Below the pieces are notes generated by a model, which did not search any database, was not told the DNA's origin, and saw only the letters and a program-made list of their open reading frames with translations. Position numbers and translations under genes: made by a program. Below are positions 1 through 11,177 of a stretch of 64,000 nt of DNA, one piece after another. Position 1 is the first letter of the stretch, and each line of letters starts with the position of its first letter. The DNA is from Leptobrachium leishanense (taxonomy: Eukaryota > Chordata > Amphibia > Anura > Megophryidae): positions 54,979,735-55,043,734 of the forward strand of contig CM019070.1 of assembly GCA_009667805.1 (NCBI GenBank), written 5' to 3'.

Positions 1-252
1 TCCTTTTTGCAGACGTTTTTACTTTTTGGTTTTATTTTTTTCATTTTTTCTTTTCTCCTCCTTTTTCTTTTCTGATCAAGGTCTCGAAAGGTCAGGTAAA
101 CTGTGGTCATTTGTTACTGAATGTGATTTATTATACCGCACGGGTGTTCTAGGTTTCTTACTGCCATTTTCCCATGCCTTAACTCCTCTGCCCTGTCTGA
201 CCTCGGCAGAGACTGTTAGCTCACAGCTGCTTCCCCTATATTCTTCCCATCA

Positions 253-3200
253 ATGCCACTACATGTAATTTCGCATAACGTAAAAGGGTTTAATAATCCA
301 ATGAAACGACGTAAGGCGATGCGATCCTACGTTTCTCTGGGAGCGGACATTCTCCTCCAGGAAACGCACTTCGCTCAGGGTAAATCCCCAAGATTTTTCG
401 ATAATCGATTCCCGCTGCATTACCATGCCTGTGCGCATACGAAACACCGGGGAACCTCTATTTTTTTCCGCTCCCGGGTTAATTTTGTACTTTGTAGAAA
501 AGTGTCGGATAAGGAGGGAAGGTTTCTTTTTCTTCAGGGCACTATTGACAATAGACCGATATCACTCCTCAACGTCTACGCCCCTAACACCAGGGACCCT
601 GCTTTTTATGACCGGCTCTTGACTTTGCTAGAACCCTTCCCAGGGGGGGAGGTGATCATCGGGGGCGACTTTAACTCCACCCTTGACCTGGTTTTAGATA
701 GATCTACTACCCCTACTCAGTCTGATTCTCACCCTAACCGCCCACTCCTTAAAGATTTTTTGCAACAAGCACATCTAGTAGATGCATGGCACCTCCTGCA
801 CCCCACTACAAGAGACTACACATTTTACTCCCACCCGAACATGACATATACGAGAATTGACTTTGTCTTTGTCCCCCAACGGGCGGAAAGGGAGGTGCTA
901 TCTGCTAAGATCCATGAGATAACCTGGTCGGATCATGCCCCCCTCAGTGTGGTCTTGGCGGATGGGTCCAGGGGCTCTCCCCGCCCTCCCTGGCGTCTCC
1001 CTGACGCCCTGTTGCTGAGACCGGAAGTCGCAACTGAATTGGACTTAGCTTTAGCGAACTTCGTTCTGGATAACAACCCCGCACATTACCTTCCAGATCT
1101 GCTGTGGACTACCCATAAGGCAGTCCTAAGGGGCCGGCTAATAGTTCTACAAGCGGCCCATTATAAGCAACTGCGCACCCAAATGACTGATCTGACCACT
1201 ACTCTCGCTAATTTAGAGAGGTCACATAAAGCTCAACCTGACCCGTTGACCTGGAACCGAATAGTGACTACCAAAGGAGAACTGAACTCCCTACAGACAG
1301 AGAGGGCTCTAGGTGATCTCCGTAGAGTCGGACAGCTATTTTTTGAGAAGGGTAACAAACCAGACGCAATGCTAGCTCGCAAACTGCACGCACTGCGTAA
1401 GCGTAACTCCATAGCGAAAATCCAGAGACTAGGGACCTCCACAGCAGTAGCTCCGACAGAAATAGCGGAAGAATTTGCGCGTTATTATACTAAATTGTAT
1501 GACGGCACAACAGCCCCACCTGATGACCAGAAACAACAAAAGATTCGATCATTTTTGGAACAATTACCATTATGATCGCTGACCCGACCGCAGGCGACCG
1601 CGCTGGCGACCCCAATTACTGCTGAGGAGATCCTCCCACTACTGAAAGAACTCCGAACATCTAAAGCCCCAGGCCCGGATGGGTTTAGCCCCCTATACTA
1701 TAAGAAATTCCGAACTCAATTAGCCCCACTCCTAGCTAATATGTATAACGGCTTCCTAGAAGGCAGAACCCCACCCAAAGAGCTGTTGGCCGCCTACATA
1801 GTGGTGATCCCCAAGGAAGGGAAGGATCCCTCTACTTGCGCTAACTACCGCCCAATATCACTACTGAATGTAGACATGAAAATTTACGCAAAGGTCTTAG
1901 CTACGCGTTTGAGCCGCCATCTGCCATCCCTAGTACATCCTGACCAGGTCGGTTTTATCCCGTCTCGCGGAGCCCCTGATAATATTCGCTACACGGCGAA
2001 CCTACTCTCTATAGCGCACGCCTCCAAACAACCATCAATACTGCTTTCCCTCGACGCCGAGAAGGCCTTTGACCAAGTGGACTGGACAAATTTATGGGAG
2101 GTCTTGAGGCGGTTTGGTGTGGGTGACGGGATGATCGGGGATATTCGTGCGCTTTACACATCACCAACGGCCTCCGTAACGACTATGGGAGGGAGATCAC
2201 GACCATTCGACATTCTAAATGGTACGCGTCAGGGTTGCCCCCTGTCCCCACTTCTGTTTGCCCTATGCCTTGAACCCCTGACGGAGCAGATACGACGTCA
2301 CCCGGATATTTCAGGAATAGCAGTGGGAGACAAAAACTATAAATTGAGCCTTTTCGCAGACGATATCCTACTCACGATAACCCGACCCCTTATTTCATTA
2401 CCGAACCTATGCAGTTGCCGTTCCTCCTTCGGTGCCCTCTCTGGCTACAAAATTTATATCGCCAAATCTGAAGCTTTAAATATTTCATTGCCTCAAGAGG
2501 TTGTAACACTCCTACGGGACTCATTTACCTTCCGCTGGTGTCCCCACCGACTCCAATACCTGGGGATCTATCTCACCGCTCACATATCTCAGCTCTACAC
2601 CTCTAACTATCCTGACATGATTAATCACATTAAATCCCTACTAAGGCAATGGTCCTCTTACTCCATCTCCTGGATGGGCCGCATTTATGCTCTTAAAATG
2701 ACAGCACTCCCAAAACTTCTGTATCTTTTTCGCACCTTACCGGTTCCCTTACCACTGACGATCTTACACGACCTCCAGTCAGCCTTTTACCGTTATGTAT
2801 GGCAGGGGAAGAAACCGAGAGTATCCAGACTGATACTACGCCGTCCTAACCTAAACTACATGGGGGCCTTGCGGTCCCTGACCTAGCTCTGTATTATAAG
2901 TCGGCACAATTGACGCAACTTCTCCAATGGTCCTCTAAAAGGGGGTTGGGTTGATATAGAGAACGACTGTATTGCCCCCTCATGCTTATCACAGGTACCC
3001 TGGAGACAGATCTCCTCGACAGAAAGAGATCGTTTATTGCCCACCACCACTCATTCATTGTCTATATGGTCTAAGGTTAAATATCGTATGTCCCTAACCA
3101 CCACTACATCTGGTCTGCTACCCTTGAGAGATAACCCGCTCTTTCCCCCATGGAATGGGGAGGAGGGCCGAGCTTTTGATTGGTGGCAAAGGAAGGGCTT

Positions 3201-4221
3201 TACGACACTGGGAGCGGTGCTATTGCAGGGGAAATTCCCCCGTTGGGAATACTTTAGAGAATCACACGATATCCCTTTACGGGAGTTTCACCGATATTCT
3301 CAAATTCGACATTTTGTATGTAGCCACTTAACTATGGGCACCCCTGTAGTGACCTCATTTGAAAGCCTGGAAATGAGAGGTTCAAGCACGGCAAGAGCGA
3401 TATCCCAATTATATAATCTTCTCCTCCGCCCGCCTCTCGAGTGCCCGTGCTCGTACCAGCACCTATGGGAAATAGACCTGTGCCGCCAACTAACCTGGGA
3501 GGTATGGGAGGCGATAAAGGAGTCCTCGATGGGGATAACGACATGTACTCTGATAAAAGAGAATTGTTACAAGCTACTCTCCAGGTGGTACCTGGACCCG
3601 GTCCAATTACAGAAAATCTATCCCACGCTAACTGGCTTGTGCACTAGGGGTTGTGGCCTACGTGGTACGTTTTACCACATTTGGTGGGAGTGTGGGCTGG
3701 TAACTGTCCTGTGGACTTCAGTTTTCGCTATGATCTCCCGTGCTCTAGGTTTGTCAGTACCCCCTGATCCCGCTTTGGCTTTACTCAATAGCCCGTCTAG
3801 ACCAGTGGTCCCCAACCCTGGTCCTCAGGGCCCACTAACAGGCCAGATTTTGTAGATCACCATGGGGAAAAGCAGACTGAATCCTGCAATCACTGAGCAG
3901 CAAATCATAACACCTGTGCTGTGCTTCAGATATCTGGCAAACCTGGCCTGTTAGTGGGCCCTCAGGACCAGGGTTGGGGACCACTGGTCTAGACGACATG
4001 GTCTATCACGCCCCTCCCTTCGACTAGCCCACCGTATTTGTACATCTACCCGCATTTGTATAGCTCGCTCCTGGAAACGAGACCTCCCCTCTGTACCGGA
4101 GATAATTGCGAAGGTGTGGTATCTCTATAAAATGGAACGTCTAACAGCACAACTACACGACACGCTCCAACAATGCACAAAGATCTGGGAACCTTGGCTT
4201 ACGACTCAGGCCATCACGTAA
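253..4221 (+). pseudogene. LINE ORF2 (endonuclease-reverse transcriptase), broken
   Basis: In life this protein nicks target DNA and reverse transcribes the LINE RNA at the nick. Visible endonuclease motifs from the 253 start are SHNVKGFN near residue 7, LLQETHF, NVYAPN, GGDFNST and SDHAP near residue 225. RT motifs follow: APGPDGFSPLYYKKF (about 1669-1713), PISLLN, SLDAEKAFDQVDW, GTRQGCPLSPLLFALCLEPL and FADDILL (about 2356-2376). Breaks: an in-frame TGA at 1573-1575 between endonuclease and RT, a frameshift near 2862, another stop near 2950, and a 184-bp MITE insertion at 3803. The C-terminal frame resumes after the MITE and ends with TAA at 4219-4221. Not functional as it stands. Confidence 0.88.
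3795..3994. mobile_element. hAT-type MITE (CAGTGGTCCCC family), copy 1, with TSD
   Basis: The MITE occupies 3803-3986 (184 bp). Its ends are inverted repeats of about 44 bp beginning CAGTGGTCCCCAACCCTGGT with one mismatch. It is flanked by an exact 8-bp duplication GTCTAGAC at 3795-3802 and 3987-3994, the TSD length of hAT transposons. It carries no coding capacity and interrupts the LINE ORF2, so it is younger than the LINE insertion. Two further copies lie at 46231-46414 (same length, opposite orientation) and 58543-58727. Confidence 0.93.
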
Positions 4222-4513
4222 TCGGGTTTAGAACTGTTGGACCCAGAGACCTTGATCTAAAAATGTTTTTTTTTTTTTTTTTTAGGTTGTGTTTTTAACT
4301 TTTTCTTTTTTCTCTCTGTATTATTTTTGTTGTTAATAATGTCGTTTTATATAATTGATTCGCATGTCCTCTCGAGGCATCGTTATGTCTCAGGGAAAGA
4401 AAGCAGATTCAGTTTCTTTATTTTATCTGTTTAATCTTGTTACTGGCTCCCTGAGATTATGCACCGCTCTATGGGCTTCCATGAGCGCCTTGTTGCTGTA
4501 TTACTGAAAAACC

Positions 4514-4541
4514 AATAAAAATTGTGTTAAAAAAAAAATAG
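4514..4541 (+). terminator. LINE polyadenylation signal and A-tail
   Basis: AATAAA at 4514-4519 is followed within 15 bases by a run of ten A residues. This marks the 3' end of the L1/Tx1-like element. Confidence 0.75.
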
Positions 4542-4589
4542 AATATTTTGACCATTTGAGAATTATTTAATTCAAATAATGTTAATGCG

Positions 4590-4865
4590 AAGTTTCACCC
4601 AACTCTCTTTCCCCAATTTCATCTCCTTCCTCCTTTTCATCCTTCACCCTATCTCATGTCATTTCTTCTCTTCACTACATTTTGTGTCCAATTCATCTCC
4701 CTCTACAGGCCATTTCTTCCTCTCTACACCCCACTTCATATCTCCCCCTATACACCATTTCCTCCCCTCTACACCCCTTTTCATACTCCAGCCCCTACAG
4801 CCCATTTCATTTCCCACCCCATTTCAAATTCCAGCCCCTACAGCCCATTTGACTGCACTTACCTG
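4590..4865 (+). repeat. Degenerate pyrimidine-rich tandem repeat
   Basis: Irregular copies of a C/T-rich unit of roughly 25-30 bases, built around CCCCTACA, CCATTTCAT and CTCCC, recur through the stretch. The open frames across it are low-complexity (S/F/P/H-rich) and not credible genes. Confidence 0.55.
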
Positions 4866-5224
4866 GTCTCTCTTCCCTCCTACGCGGCTGCCATAGAGCG
4901 CTAGGAGGAGATGACATATGTTACATGATCACTTCCTACCAGCGATCACCGATGTGACACTGCTGGGAGGAAGAGAGGAAGTGGGAGAGCCCCTCTCAGA
5001 GCAGTCCAGGCTGATCAGAGGGGCTTGCTGGCATATTAGGGATGTGCCCCTCTGAATTATTATTATTCTTTATTTATAAAGCGCCAGCATATTCCAAAGC
5101 GCTGTACAATAGGCGCAATATAGACAGGGTTACAATACATTGAACAACATTTGCCAAACCAGTACAGGAGGAAACGAGGGCCATATTCCCGTGGGAACTC
5201 AATCTAGAAGGGTTGGGGTGGAAA
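4866..5224. repeat. Interspersed repeat fragment with GCGCTGTACAA motif
   Basis: From 5056 a TTATTATTCTTTATTTATAA tract leads into GCGCCAGCATATTCC and GCGCTGTACAA. Related wording recurs near 11746 (AAGCACCAACAAATTCTG), 19355-19400 (TGTAAAGCGCTGCAGAAACT) and 54880-54915 (ATAGCACCTACAAATTCTGC). This is the terminal motif of a common amphibian/fish interspersed repeat (LINE or SINE tail). Its exact family cannot be named by eye. Bases 4866-5055 show no other feature. Confidence 0.5.
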
Positions 5225-5232
5225 CAGGAGGA

Positions 5233-5366
5233 GTGGACTGCAAGGTGAGAGTGCTGGACTGCAAGGTGGGAGTGATGGACTGCAAGGTGAGAGTGATGGA
5301 CTGCAAGGTGGGAGTGATGGACTGCAAGGTGAGAGTGATGGACTGCAAGGTGAGAGTGATGGACTG
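5233..5366 (+). repeat. 21-bp minisatellite
   Basis: About six copies of a 21-bp unit, GGACTGCAAGGTGAGAGTGA plus T, alternate between GTGAGAG and GTGGGAG variants. The period is a multiple of three, so it reads as an open frame on both strands (MDCKVRV / HHSHLAV periodicity). That is an artefact of the period, not evidence of a gene. Confidence 0.85.
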
Positions 5367-5379
5367 GTTGCATCAGTGA

Positions 5380-6834
5380 GTCGGGTGGTAGGCTTCCCTA
5401 AATAGGAAACTCTTAAGGGAGCGTCAGAAGGAAGGGAAACTAGGGGAAAGTCTGACAGTACTTGGGACAGCGTTCTAGAGGATGGGGGCTGCAGCTTAGG
5501 GCAGCATGGAAGGTTCTGGCAGCTTTCCAGTTCTATAGAAGATGTCCTTCACCATGCGTGGTGGCCATCTTTAGAATGCAATTATCACAGAGGGGCCCCA
5601 AACCCAGCAGCATGGCGCATCCCATGGACCCGTCCAGACCATGGGCCATAGCTGGCTGCCAGTCTAATAACAGTGGACTAGCCGGATGTTTCCACAGTTC
5701 GAAACCAGTCCGTGGACCAGCAGTACCAAAACACTAATTTAGACAGTCTTTGAGTGCGCGTGTATGATTTATTTTTTATTTTGTTCTTTTATTCCTTGCA
5801 ATATCTGCATTAGATTTTTAGAAAAATGGGAAACCGATGATGTAGTTACTTCCACATTCAAGAAACTCTTTTTTACTTTTATTGAAGTTTAAACAATAGC
5901 TTCTTTTACTTGTGGATTGAAAAAAGCCGACAAAACACCGCGCACTTTGTTTCAGCAAAAGCACCGGTCCCCCCCCTCCTCTTTTATGGCATACAGGCTT
6001 ATGATTGGACCATATGTTCGATGTTAGGGGATGTTTGGTATTGGAGATCAGGGACCTCGTTGTTATATCCCAGATGTTTGATGACGCTAGGAAAGAAAGA
6101 GAAATTTATGACAATTGCAAACGTTCTCTAGCTTGTGCCCGGCCTCCGTACAACTGGGACTGTGTTGACTCTAAATCTGCCCGCATAATGCAGGAGGAAA
6201 ATGCAGAGAGAATGTCAGGGGAACTGTGCAAAAGCAATAGGACATCTTGAGGAAATCTCTAAAGGATAAATCTAACAGTTATTAAAGAAAAGTACCCTGT
6301 TATTGTAAGCATTGAACTTCACAACACAAGGAAAGATGTGAGGGATTTTCAAGTAGACATCTGTCATTTAACTGCGACGGTAACCTTACTACTGACAAGG
6401 AATTCAAATCCCCAGCGAAGGAATTAATTAACCCATAGACACGGGAACTTTCAACACTGTTTCGAAGGCTCTTTTTTTTTTTTTTTTTAGCCCAGTACCA
6501 TAAAAGGACTTTTTGATTAATAGAATATATTTACATATACCATTTAAAACATTCCTATAAGCAAACAGCATCTCCACGTGGGGTAATAATTGAGTTTTCA
6601 TGGTTTCTTGTTGAAATTAATAAATGTGAATTGCTTTTTGTAATTTAACGCCACCTTCTGCTCCTTCACTTTTAAGCAATGGATAGAAGGATTTTCTAAA
6701 AAGTTAATTTTTCTGGACTAGTCACACGGGGGGGACGGGGACGGGGATGTGCAGCGCTGTGTCGGTGCTTCGCTGCCAGAGGCAGCTCAATCTGTAATCA
6801 ATCTGCAGCTCGGATTCTGCTAAAAATCAGGGTA
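5380..6834. other. No gene recognised
   Basis: This is AT-rich sequence with a T-run at 6474-6489. Small open frames occur at 5462-5737, 5910-6131 and 6005-6250. They have no recognisable domain and no credible splice context. The frame at 6005-6250 has a less repetitive composition (a stretch reading FDDARKEREIYDNCKRSL) and could be a decayed element or exon remnant, but I cannot assign it. Confidence 0.4.
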
Positions 6835-7020
6835 CTTTATTACAAGTCTATTCAATACAGGTGAAACTCAGGAGAATTCGCAGGAGAAGTGAAAAATCTA
6901 GGTCAAAATAGCCAAACCAGAAAAATTCTCCCATTTATCTCACTTTCCAAATCGGCTCTTTGGTCTAGATTGTTCTCTTCTCCTGCCAGTTCTCCTGAGT
7001 TTCACTTTGACTAGACCTGA
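6835..7020. mobile_element. Palindromic MITE, copy 1 (GAAACTCAGGAGAA family)
   Basis: Arms near 6860-6880 (GGTGAAACTCAGGAGAA) and 6975-7007 (TTCTCCTGAGTTTCACTTT) are inverted repeats. The middle contains AATCTAGGTCAAAATAGCC, AAACCAGAAAAATTCTCCC and TCTAGATTGTTCTCTTCTCC. The same core is found at 53671-53846, where the termini are better preserved. No coding capacity. Confidence 0.65.
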
Positions 7021-7164
7021 TAGAGGGTAAATAAAAAAAATAGATGAAAATGAGTGGTGTTTCATTCTATATGGTGCTAAATATGCTTCAGGAAGAATAA
7101 TTAACCCCTTCACTGCCAAGAGACTTTCCTAAACAACACTGTCACGAATGAGTGTTTTTTTGGA

Positions 7165-7252
7165 AGATCATTCTTAATTGAGAAATCTCAATGTATCCTT
7201 CCTGGTAAAATCCTTTATAAATAAATAAATAAATAAAATAAATTAATTAATT
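7165..7252. repeat. LINE/SINE tail motif plus (ATAA)n
   Basis: GAGAAATCTCAATGTATCC followed by TTCCTGGTAAAATCC and an (AATA)n run. The same motif recurs at 16525-16600 (reverse), 16800-16850 and 50478-50540, so it is a dispersed repeat end with a simple-sequence tail. Family not determined. Confidence 0.55.
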
Positions 7253-7294
7253 ATACAGTACAAGGTGGAAAGCCTGCCCAGAGGGGAGTCTATT

Positions 7295-7738
7295 GTGGAT
7301 ATACTGCCCCAGCTCGTGGATAGTGCCCCAGCATGTGGATACTGCCCCAGCACGTGGATACTGCCCCAGCACGTGGATACTGCCCCTGCACGTGGATATT
7401 GCCCCAGCACGTGGATACTGCCCCAGCACGTGGATATACTGCCCCAGCTCGTGGATACTGCCCCAGCACGTGGATACTGCCCCTGCACGTGGATACTGCC
7501 CCAGCACGTGGATACTGCCCCAGCACGTGGATACTGCCCCAGCACGTGGATATACTGCCCCAGCTCGTGGATACTGCCCCAGCACGTGGATACTGCCCCT
7601 GCACGTGGATACTGCCCCAGCACGTGGATACTGCCCCAGCTCGTGGATACTGCCCCAGCACGTGGATACTGCCCCTGCACGTGGATATTGCCCCAGCACG
7701 TGGATACTGCCCCTGCACGTGGATATTGCCCCAGCTCA
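7295..7738. repeat. 19-bp minisatellite, about 23 copies
   Basis: Units of GTGGATACTGCCCCAGCAC are repeated head to tail, with variants CCCCTGCAC, CCCCAGCTC, GATATT and occasional two-base insertions (GGATATACTG). Six overlapping open frames on both strands arise only because the unit lacks stops. The reverse complement of the last unit (7720-7737) is GAGCTGGGGCAATATCCA, a word also present in the minisatellites at 45729-46022 and 56557-57108. Confidence 0.93.
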
Positions 7739-7739
7739 G

Positions 7740-8608
7740 ACTCCAGACCAGACATGGGGCGGCTGTTCGAATGCTCTATCTGCATTCGGACAGCCGCCCC
7801 ATGAGCTCCGCATACTTACCTTCCCGAGCGGCGAAGTGAAAGTTTCCCCGCTTCCGCTAGTTGAAGGACCCAAGCCGCGGTCACGTGGGACTCCCACGTG
7901 ACCGCAGCTTGGGTCCTTGAGGCTGGGGTCAGACGAGCGTGATTTCTACGGACTGTACGTCCGTGCAGTACGGACATCGTCAGTACGGATGACGCAGTAG
8001 TGGTCACACAGTCCGTTTTTTCACTGAAGTTATTTTTGACGGATGTAGGAGGGAAAAATAAATTACAATGAAAAAACATTCTGTCCGTCAAAAATGCTGG
8101 ACGTATAAATGCAGACCATCTGACCTCGCTCCATCACTCACACACAAAGCTATGCAGACGTTGCAGACGTGGCGCACTCCGCACGTCCGTTCTAGCAGTA
8201 TTACGTTCTTGCCTAACCTGCGTCCGTTTGCAGCATCCGTCATGCGTCCGCAGTTCAGTGCGGACGTACTTCATGTGTCAGGCTCCAATGGACTTTCTTT
8301 CATGCTATCACGGACGTACTTTTAGGCGCAATCACGGACGTGAACACTACGCTCGTCTGACGCCAGCCTCAAAGAGCGGAAGCGGGGAAACTTTCACTTC
8401 GCCGCTCAGGGGTTGGATGCGCGCGGCAGCCGGGTAGAGCCTGCGAGCGCAGCCTCTACCCGGCTGCTGTGTGCATCTTGTAACCGCCGCGGCGAGCGCA
8501 CAGCCGGCTCGTGCCGCGGCGGTTGCATGCGCGCGCAGCCAATCGCCGCTGGTTGCGCGCGCATGCGCAGAGTAAGGCTTGGCGACGGACACGCCAAGCC
8601 TTACTCTA
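7740..8608. mobile_element. Hairpin-rich nonautonomous DNA element, interrupted by a MITE
   Basis: A chain of inverted repeats runs through the segment: GCTGTTCGAATGCTC / GCATTCGGACAGC near 7763-7796; a long arm pair at about 7825-7870 and 8373-8408 (GCGAAGTGAAAGTTTCCCC against GGGGAAACTTTCACTTCGC); CAAGCCGCGGTCACGTG near 7870; GCAGCCGGGTAGAG... near 8427-8467; AACCGCCGCGGCGAGC... near 8480-8523; and AGAGTAAGGCTTGGCG / CGCCAAGCCTTACTCT near 8570-8608. The first hairpin and the AAAGTTTCCC arms resemble the element at 45099-46174. No coding capacity and no TSD identified. Confidence 0.6.
7920..8369. mobile_element. MITE with AGGCTGGNGTCAGACGAGCG termini, copy 1
   Basis: It begins AGGCTGGGGTCAGACGAGCG and ends CGCTCGTCTGACGCCAGCCT. 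The body has many degenerate repeats of GTACGTCCGT / ACGGACGT. It lies between the two arms of the surrounding hairpin element, so it inserted later. Relatives are at 11876-12301 and 55811-56078. The flanks (TTG / CAA) do not give a clear TSD. Superfamily unresolved; a TTAA-like target is possible. Confidence 0.75.
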
Positions 8609-8724
8609 TTATAGTATAGGATAATATTTCGGAATATTCCTTACTGTAATAATCTGTCTGGCAAGGAAATGTCGCCATCTGCTGGCCAAATGGAGTTGCT
8701 GCACTTCTGAGCACTGTGCATAAT

Positions 8725-9355
8725 CAACAGGGGAAATGCTAGCAGAATGCTTGGTTGTGTAGGGAGAGGTATTAGCAGTAGGAACAGGGAAGTGCTCATG
8801 CCACTGTACAGAGCACTGGTGAGACCTCACTTGGAGTACTGTGTGCAGTACTGGAGACCGTATCTCCAGAAGGATATAGACATCTTAGAGAGAGTTCAGA
8901 GAAGGGCTACTAAAATGGTGTACGGCTTGAAGGAGAAAAGTTACCAGGAAAGGCTTAATGATCTTAACATGTACAGCTTGGAAAAAAGACGAGACAGAGG
9001 AGATATGATAGAAACATTTAAATACGTAAAGGGAATCCACAAGGTAGAGGAAGGGAGTATATTTAAAAGGAAACAAAGTAGCAAAACAAGAGGACATAGT
9101 CTTAGATTAGAGGGGCAAAGGTTTAAAAGTAACATCAGGAAGCATTATTTTACTGAGAGGGTGGTGGATACATGGAACAGCCTTCCAGTTGAAGTGGTAG
9201 AGGCCAAAACAGTAATAGAATTTAAGCAGGCATGGGATAGGCATAAGGCTATCCTAAATAAAAGATAAATCCAGGTAAAGTATCCATGTAAATGGGCAGA
9301 CTAGATGGGCCGAAAGGTTCTTATCTGCTGACATTTTCTATGTTTCTATGTCAAA
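8725..9355 (+). mobile_element. CR1-like LINE, 5'-truncated
   Basis: The segment contains the C-terminal part of a LINE RT followed by a short 3' UTR reading ACTAGATGGGCCGAAAGGTT and ending in repeats of TTTCTATG. The octamer-type tail ((ATTCTRTG)n-like) is characteristic of CR1. A matching 3' end in reverse orientation is at 52755-52845. Confidence 0.85.
8747..9268 (+). pseudogene. CR1 reverse transcriptase C-terminal fragment
   Basis: A 173-residue frame covers only the end of a CR1 polyprotein, downstream of the RT catalytic motifs. Recognisable segments are LYRALVRPHLEYCVQYW near residue 24, ILERVQRRATKMV near residue 46, YSLEKRRDRGDMIETFKYV near 78 and VVDTWNSLPVEVV near 140. The endonuclease and palm catalytic residues are absent. 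The frame is uninterrupted, so the truncation is probably from incomplete reverse transcription. Confidence 0.85.
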
Positions 9356-9942
9356 CAGTCATATTCCCAAATGATTTTAAAAAGTGCTTTTGTGTATGAT
9401 GCCCTGGGTGCGAAAACTTTGGGAGCACTTTCTGGAGTCCAAATGCTAACGAAATTTGTTTGCCACAAACAAGTTTCATTTGCAATGATATGGTATAGTA
9501 CACACAATCTCTGACTGCTGCTGCTGATTGTGTAAACACAGGAGTTAAAACCACTGTCAGGACCCAGTGGATGTATGGAAAACAAACTTACAGTAGACAT
9601 ATAATGAAAATGTGACTGAACATCATAAAAGTACAGTTTCAAACTGTTTGCTCTATTTAATAAAACAAAATATACAGAGCTAAAGGCGATAACACCAGCA
9701 CTCACATATACCGCCCAATGATTAGCGTTACAGAATTTCTTAGATGGACCTCATAAAAGAATCCTCTAAATTAGACATGAAACAAAAAGCATAGCGCAAA
9801 ACCATAAACATTTAATGGCACGTTAAAAAGGCAATGGAACCACTCACAACTAGTGGCGCTACATATAAACAATATGAGTGCAAACAGGTATAAAACAATG
9901 TCTCAGCACTCACCATATGTTTGTCACCAGGATATCCTTTGT
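9356..9942. other. No feature recognised
   Basis: AT-rich sequence without a credible frame, inverted repeat or tandem structure. Small minus-strand open frames at 9346-9705 have no recognisable domain. Confidence 0.4.
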
Positions 9943-11023
9943 CCTCTGGGCAGTGGCGACTCTAGGAACAATATAAAGGGGGGGCACATAAGCTACCACA
10001 GTCAAAACGGGGTGGGGGGCAGTAATAGTTTTCACCACTAAATCATACCACTGAAAAACCTAGTATGTATAACTGGGATTCCATAATCCCAGAGTAATGT
10101 GATTCAATGATACCTTTTCGCTATACTAACCTGGTGCAGAAACTGAATATTTTATTTGCTGCAATTCGGCAGTTTTTGCCGACATCCAATGATTGCTTCA
10201 GCAACTCCAATTTTCGCAAATTACAGTGACCATTTGCTAAATAGAGAATTCACCATATTTTCGGCAAAATTGATTCCCCGAAATGTGACAAAAAGCAAAG
10301 GATCTAAAGATGAATAGACCCTTTAGTTTCTAACTTCCATAATAACCCCTAAAATGCGATAAACCCAGGGAAACACCATAAAAATAATAAATAGTGTGGC
10401 ATGTAGCCTACCTATTAACCCCTAAAATGCCATTAATCAAGGAAAACATTAAATGAATAGACTGTGGGGCATGTAGCCTATCCATTAACTCCTAAAATGC
10501 CAGTTTTCAAATGAAAATGAGAAATATATACACTGCGAGTAATGTAGCCTACGCATTAACCCCTAAAATGCCAGTAATCAAGTGAAAACATGAAATGCAT
10601 ACACTGTGAGACATGAACCCATTAACAAATGAAAAAATAAAATGTATACTGCGAGGAATGAAGTATGCCCATTAACCATTAATATACAACTAAACCAAGG
10701 CAAAAACTAAAGTAATACACAATGTAATATATAGTCTGACCATTAACCCTCTCACTGCTGAGCCATTTCCTCCCTGTGAAAAATAATCGGTTTGTTTTTA
10801 TTTTATTATTTATGACTTTGTCTTTATACTGAATATGGTCATGTTGGGTATCATTGGAAAGGCCAGACTCTGCTCTTTCCAATGACACCTCAATCGACTG
10901 GAGATACCTTGATCCAAAGATGTGGGGGAAGCTGGATGCTGAATCATGGTGAGGGAGCACATGGGGGGCAAGGAATAACCTAGGGGGGGCAATTGCCCCC
11001 CTAGAGACGCCTATGCCTCTGGG
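9943..11023. mobile_element. hAT-type nonautonomous element with 8-bp TSD
   Basis: The element spans 9951-11015. It begins CAGTGGCGACTCTAGGAAC and ends with the inverse GGGGGGCAATTGCCCCCCTA... ATGCC region, so CTCTAGG-type termini face each other. The exact 8-bp duplication CCTCTGGG at 9943-9950 and 11016-11023 fixes both ends. The middle is a decayed tandem array (10340-10690). No transposase is encoded. Confidence 0.85.
10340..10690 (+). repeat. Tandem repeat of about 70-73 bp inside the hAT element
   Basis: CCTAAAATGC recurs at 10349, 10421, 10491 and 10562, each time with ATTAACC just before it. ATGTAGCCTA recurs at 10401, 10471 and about 10541. Four to five diverged copies are visible. 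They lie wholly within the hAT element at 9951-11015. Confidence 0.75.
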
Positions 11024-11177
11024 GGAACCACAGTAACTGAACAGCCAGAACCCAGGATCCCAAACCTGGCAACCAGTGATGAGCTAGATGAGCCCAGCAA
11101 TGGTGTCACTAGGCCAGACACGCTCGACACGTTTCGTCTCAGATAACAATGTGACTTTCTCAAGAGCTCATTGTATG

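Larger units (their letters stand above)
1..4541 (+). mobile_element. L1/Tx1-like non-LTR retrotransposon (LINE), 3' part with poly(A) tail
   Basis: The stretch holds a T-rich leader (1-252), an ORF2-like reading frame encoding an apurinic endonuclease followed by reverse transcriptase (253-4221), a short T-rich 3' UTR, an AATAAA at 4514-4519 and an A-tail ending near 4541. Endonuclease first, then RT with a FADD box and a poly(A) tail is the L1/Tx1 arrangement. No ORF1 is seen, so the 5' part lies before the window or is missing. A hAT-type MITE is inserted at 3803-3986. I could not identify a convincing target-site duplication, because the left end is outside the window. Confidence 0.88.

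Noticed and set aside
6005..6250. 81-residue open frame with non-repetitive composition
   Set aside because: No domain, splice sites or conserved neighbour could be recognised, so it was not called as a gene.
7295..7738. CRISPR-like regular repeats (also at 59560-59820)
   Set aside because: Units are contiguous with no unique spacers, and the context is vertebrate.
7243..7901. Six overlapping open frames of 140-200 residues
   Set aside because: Products of the 19-bp minisatellite reading through in every frame.
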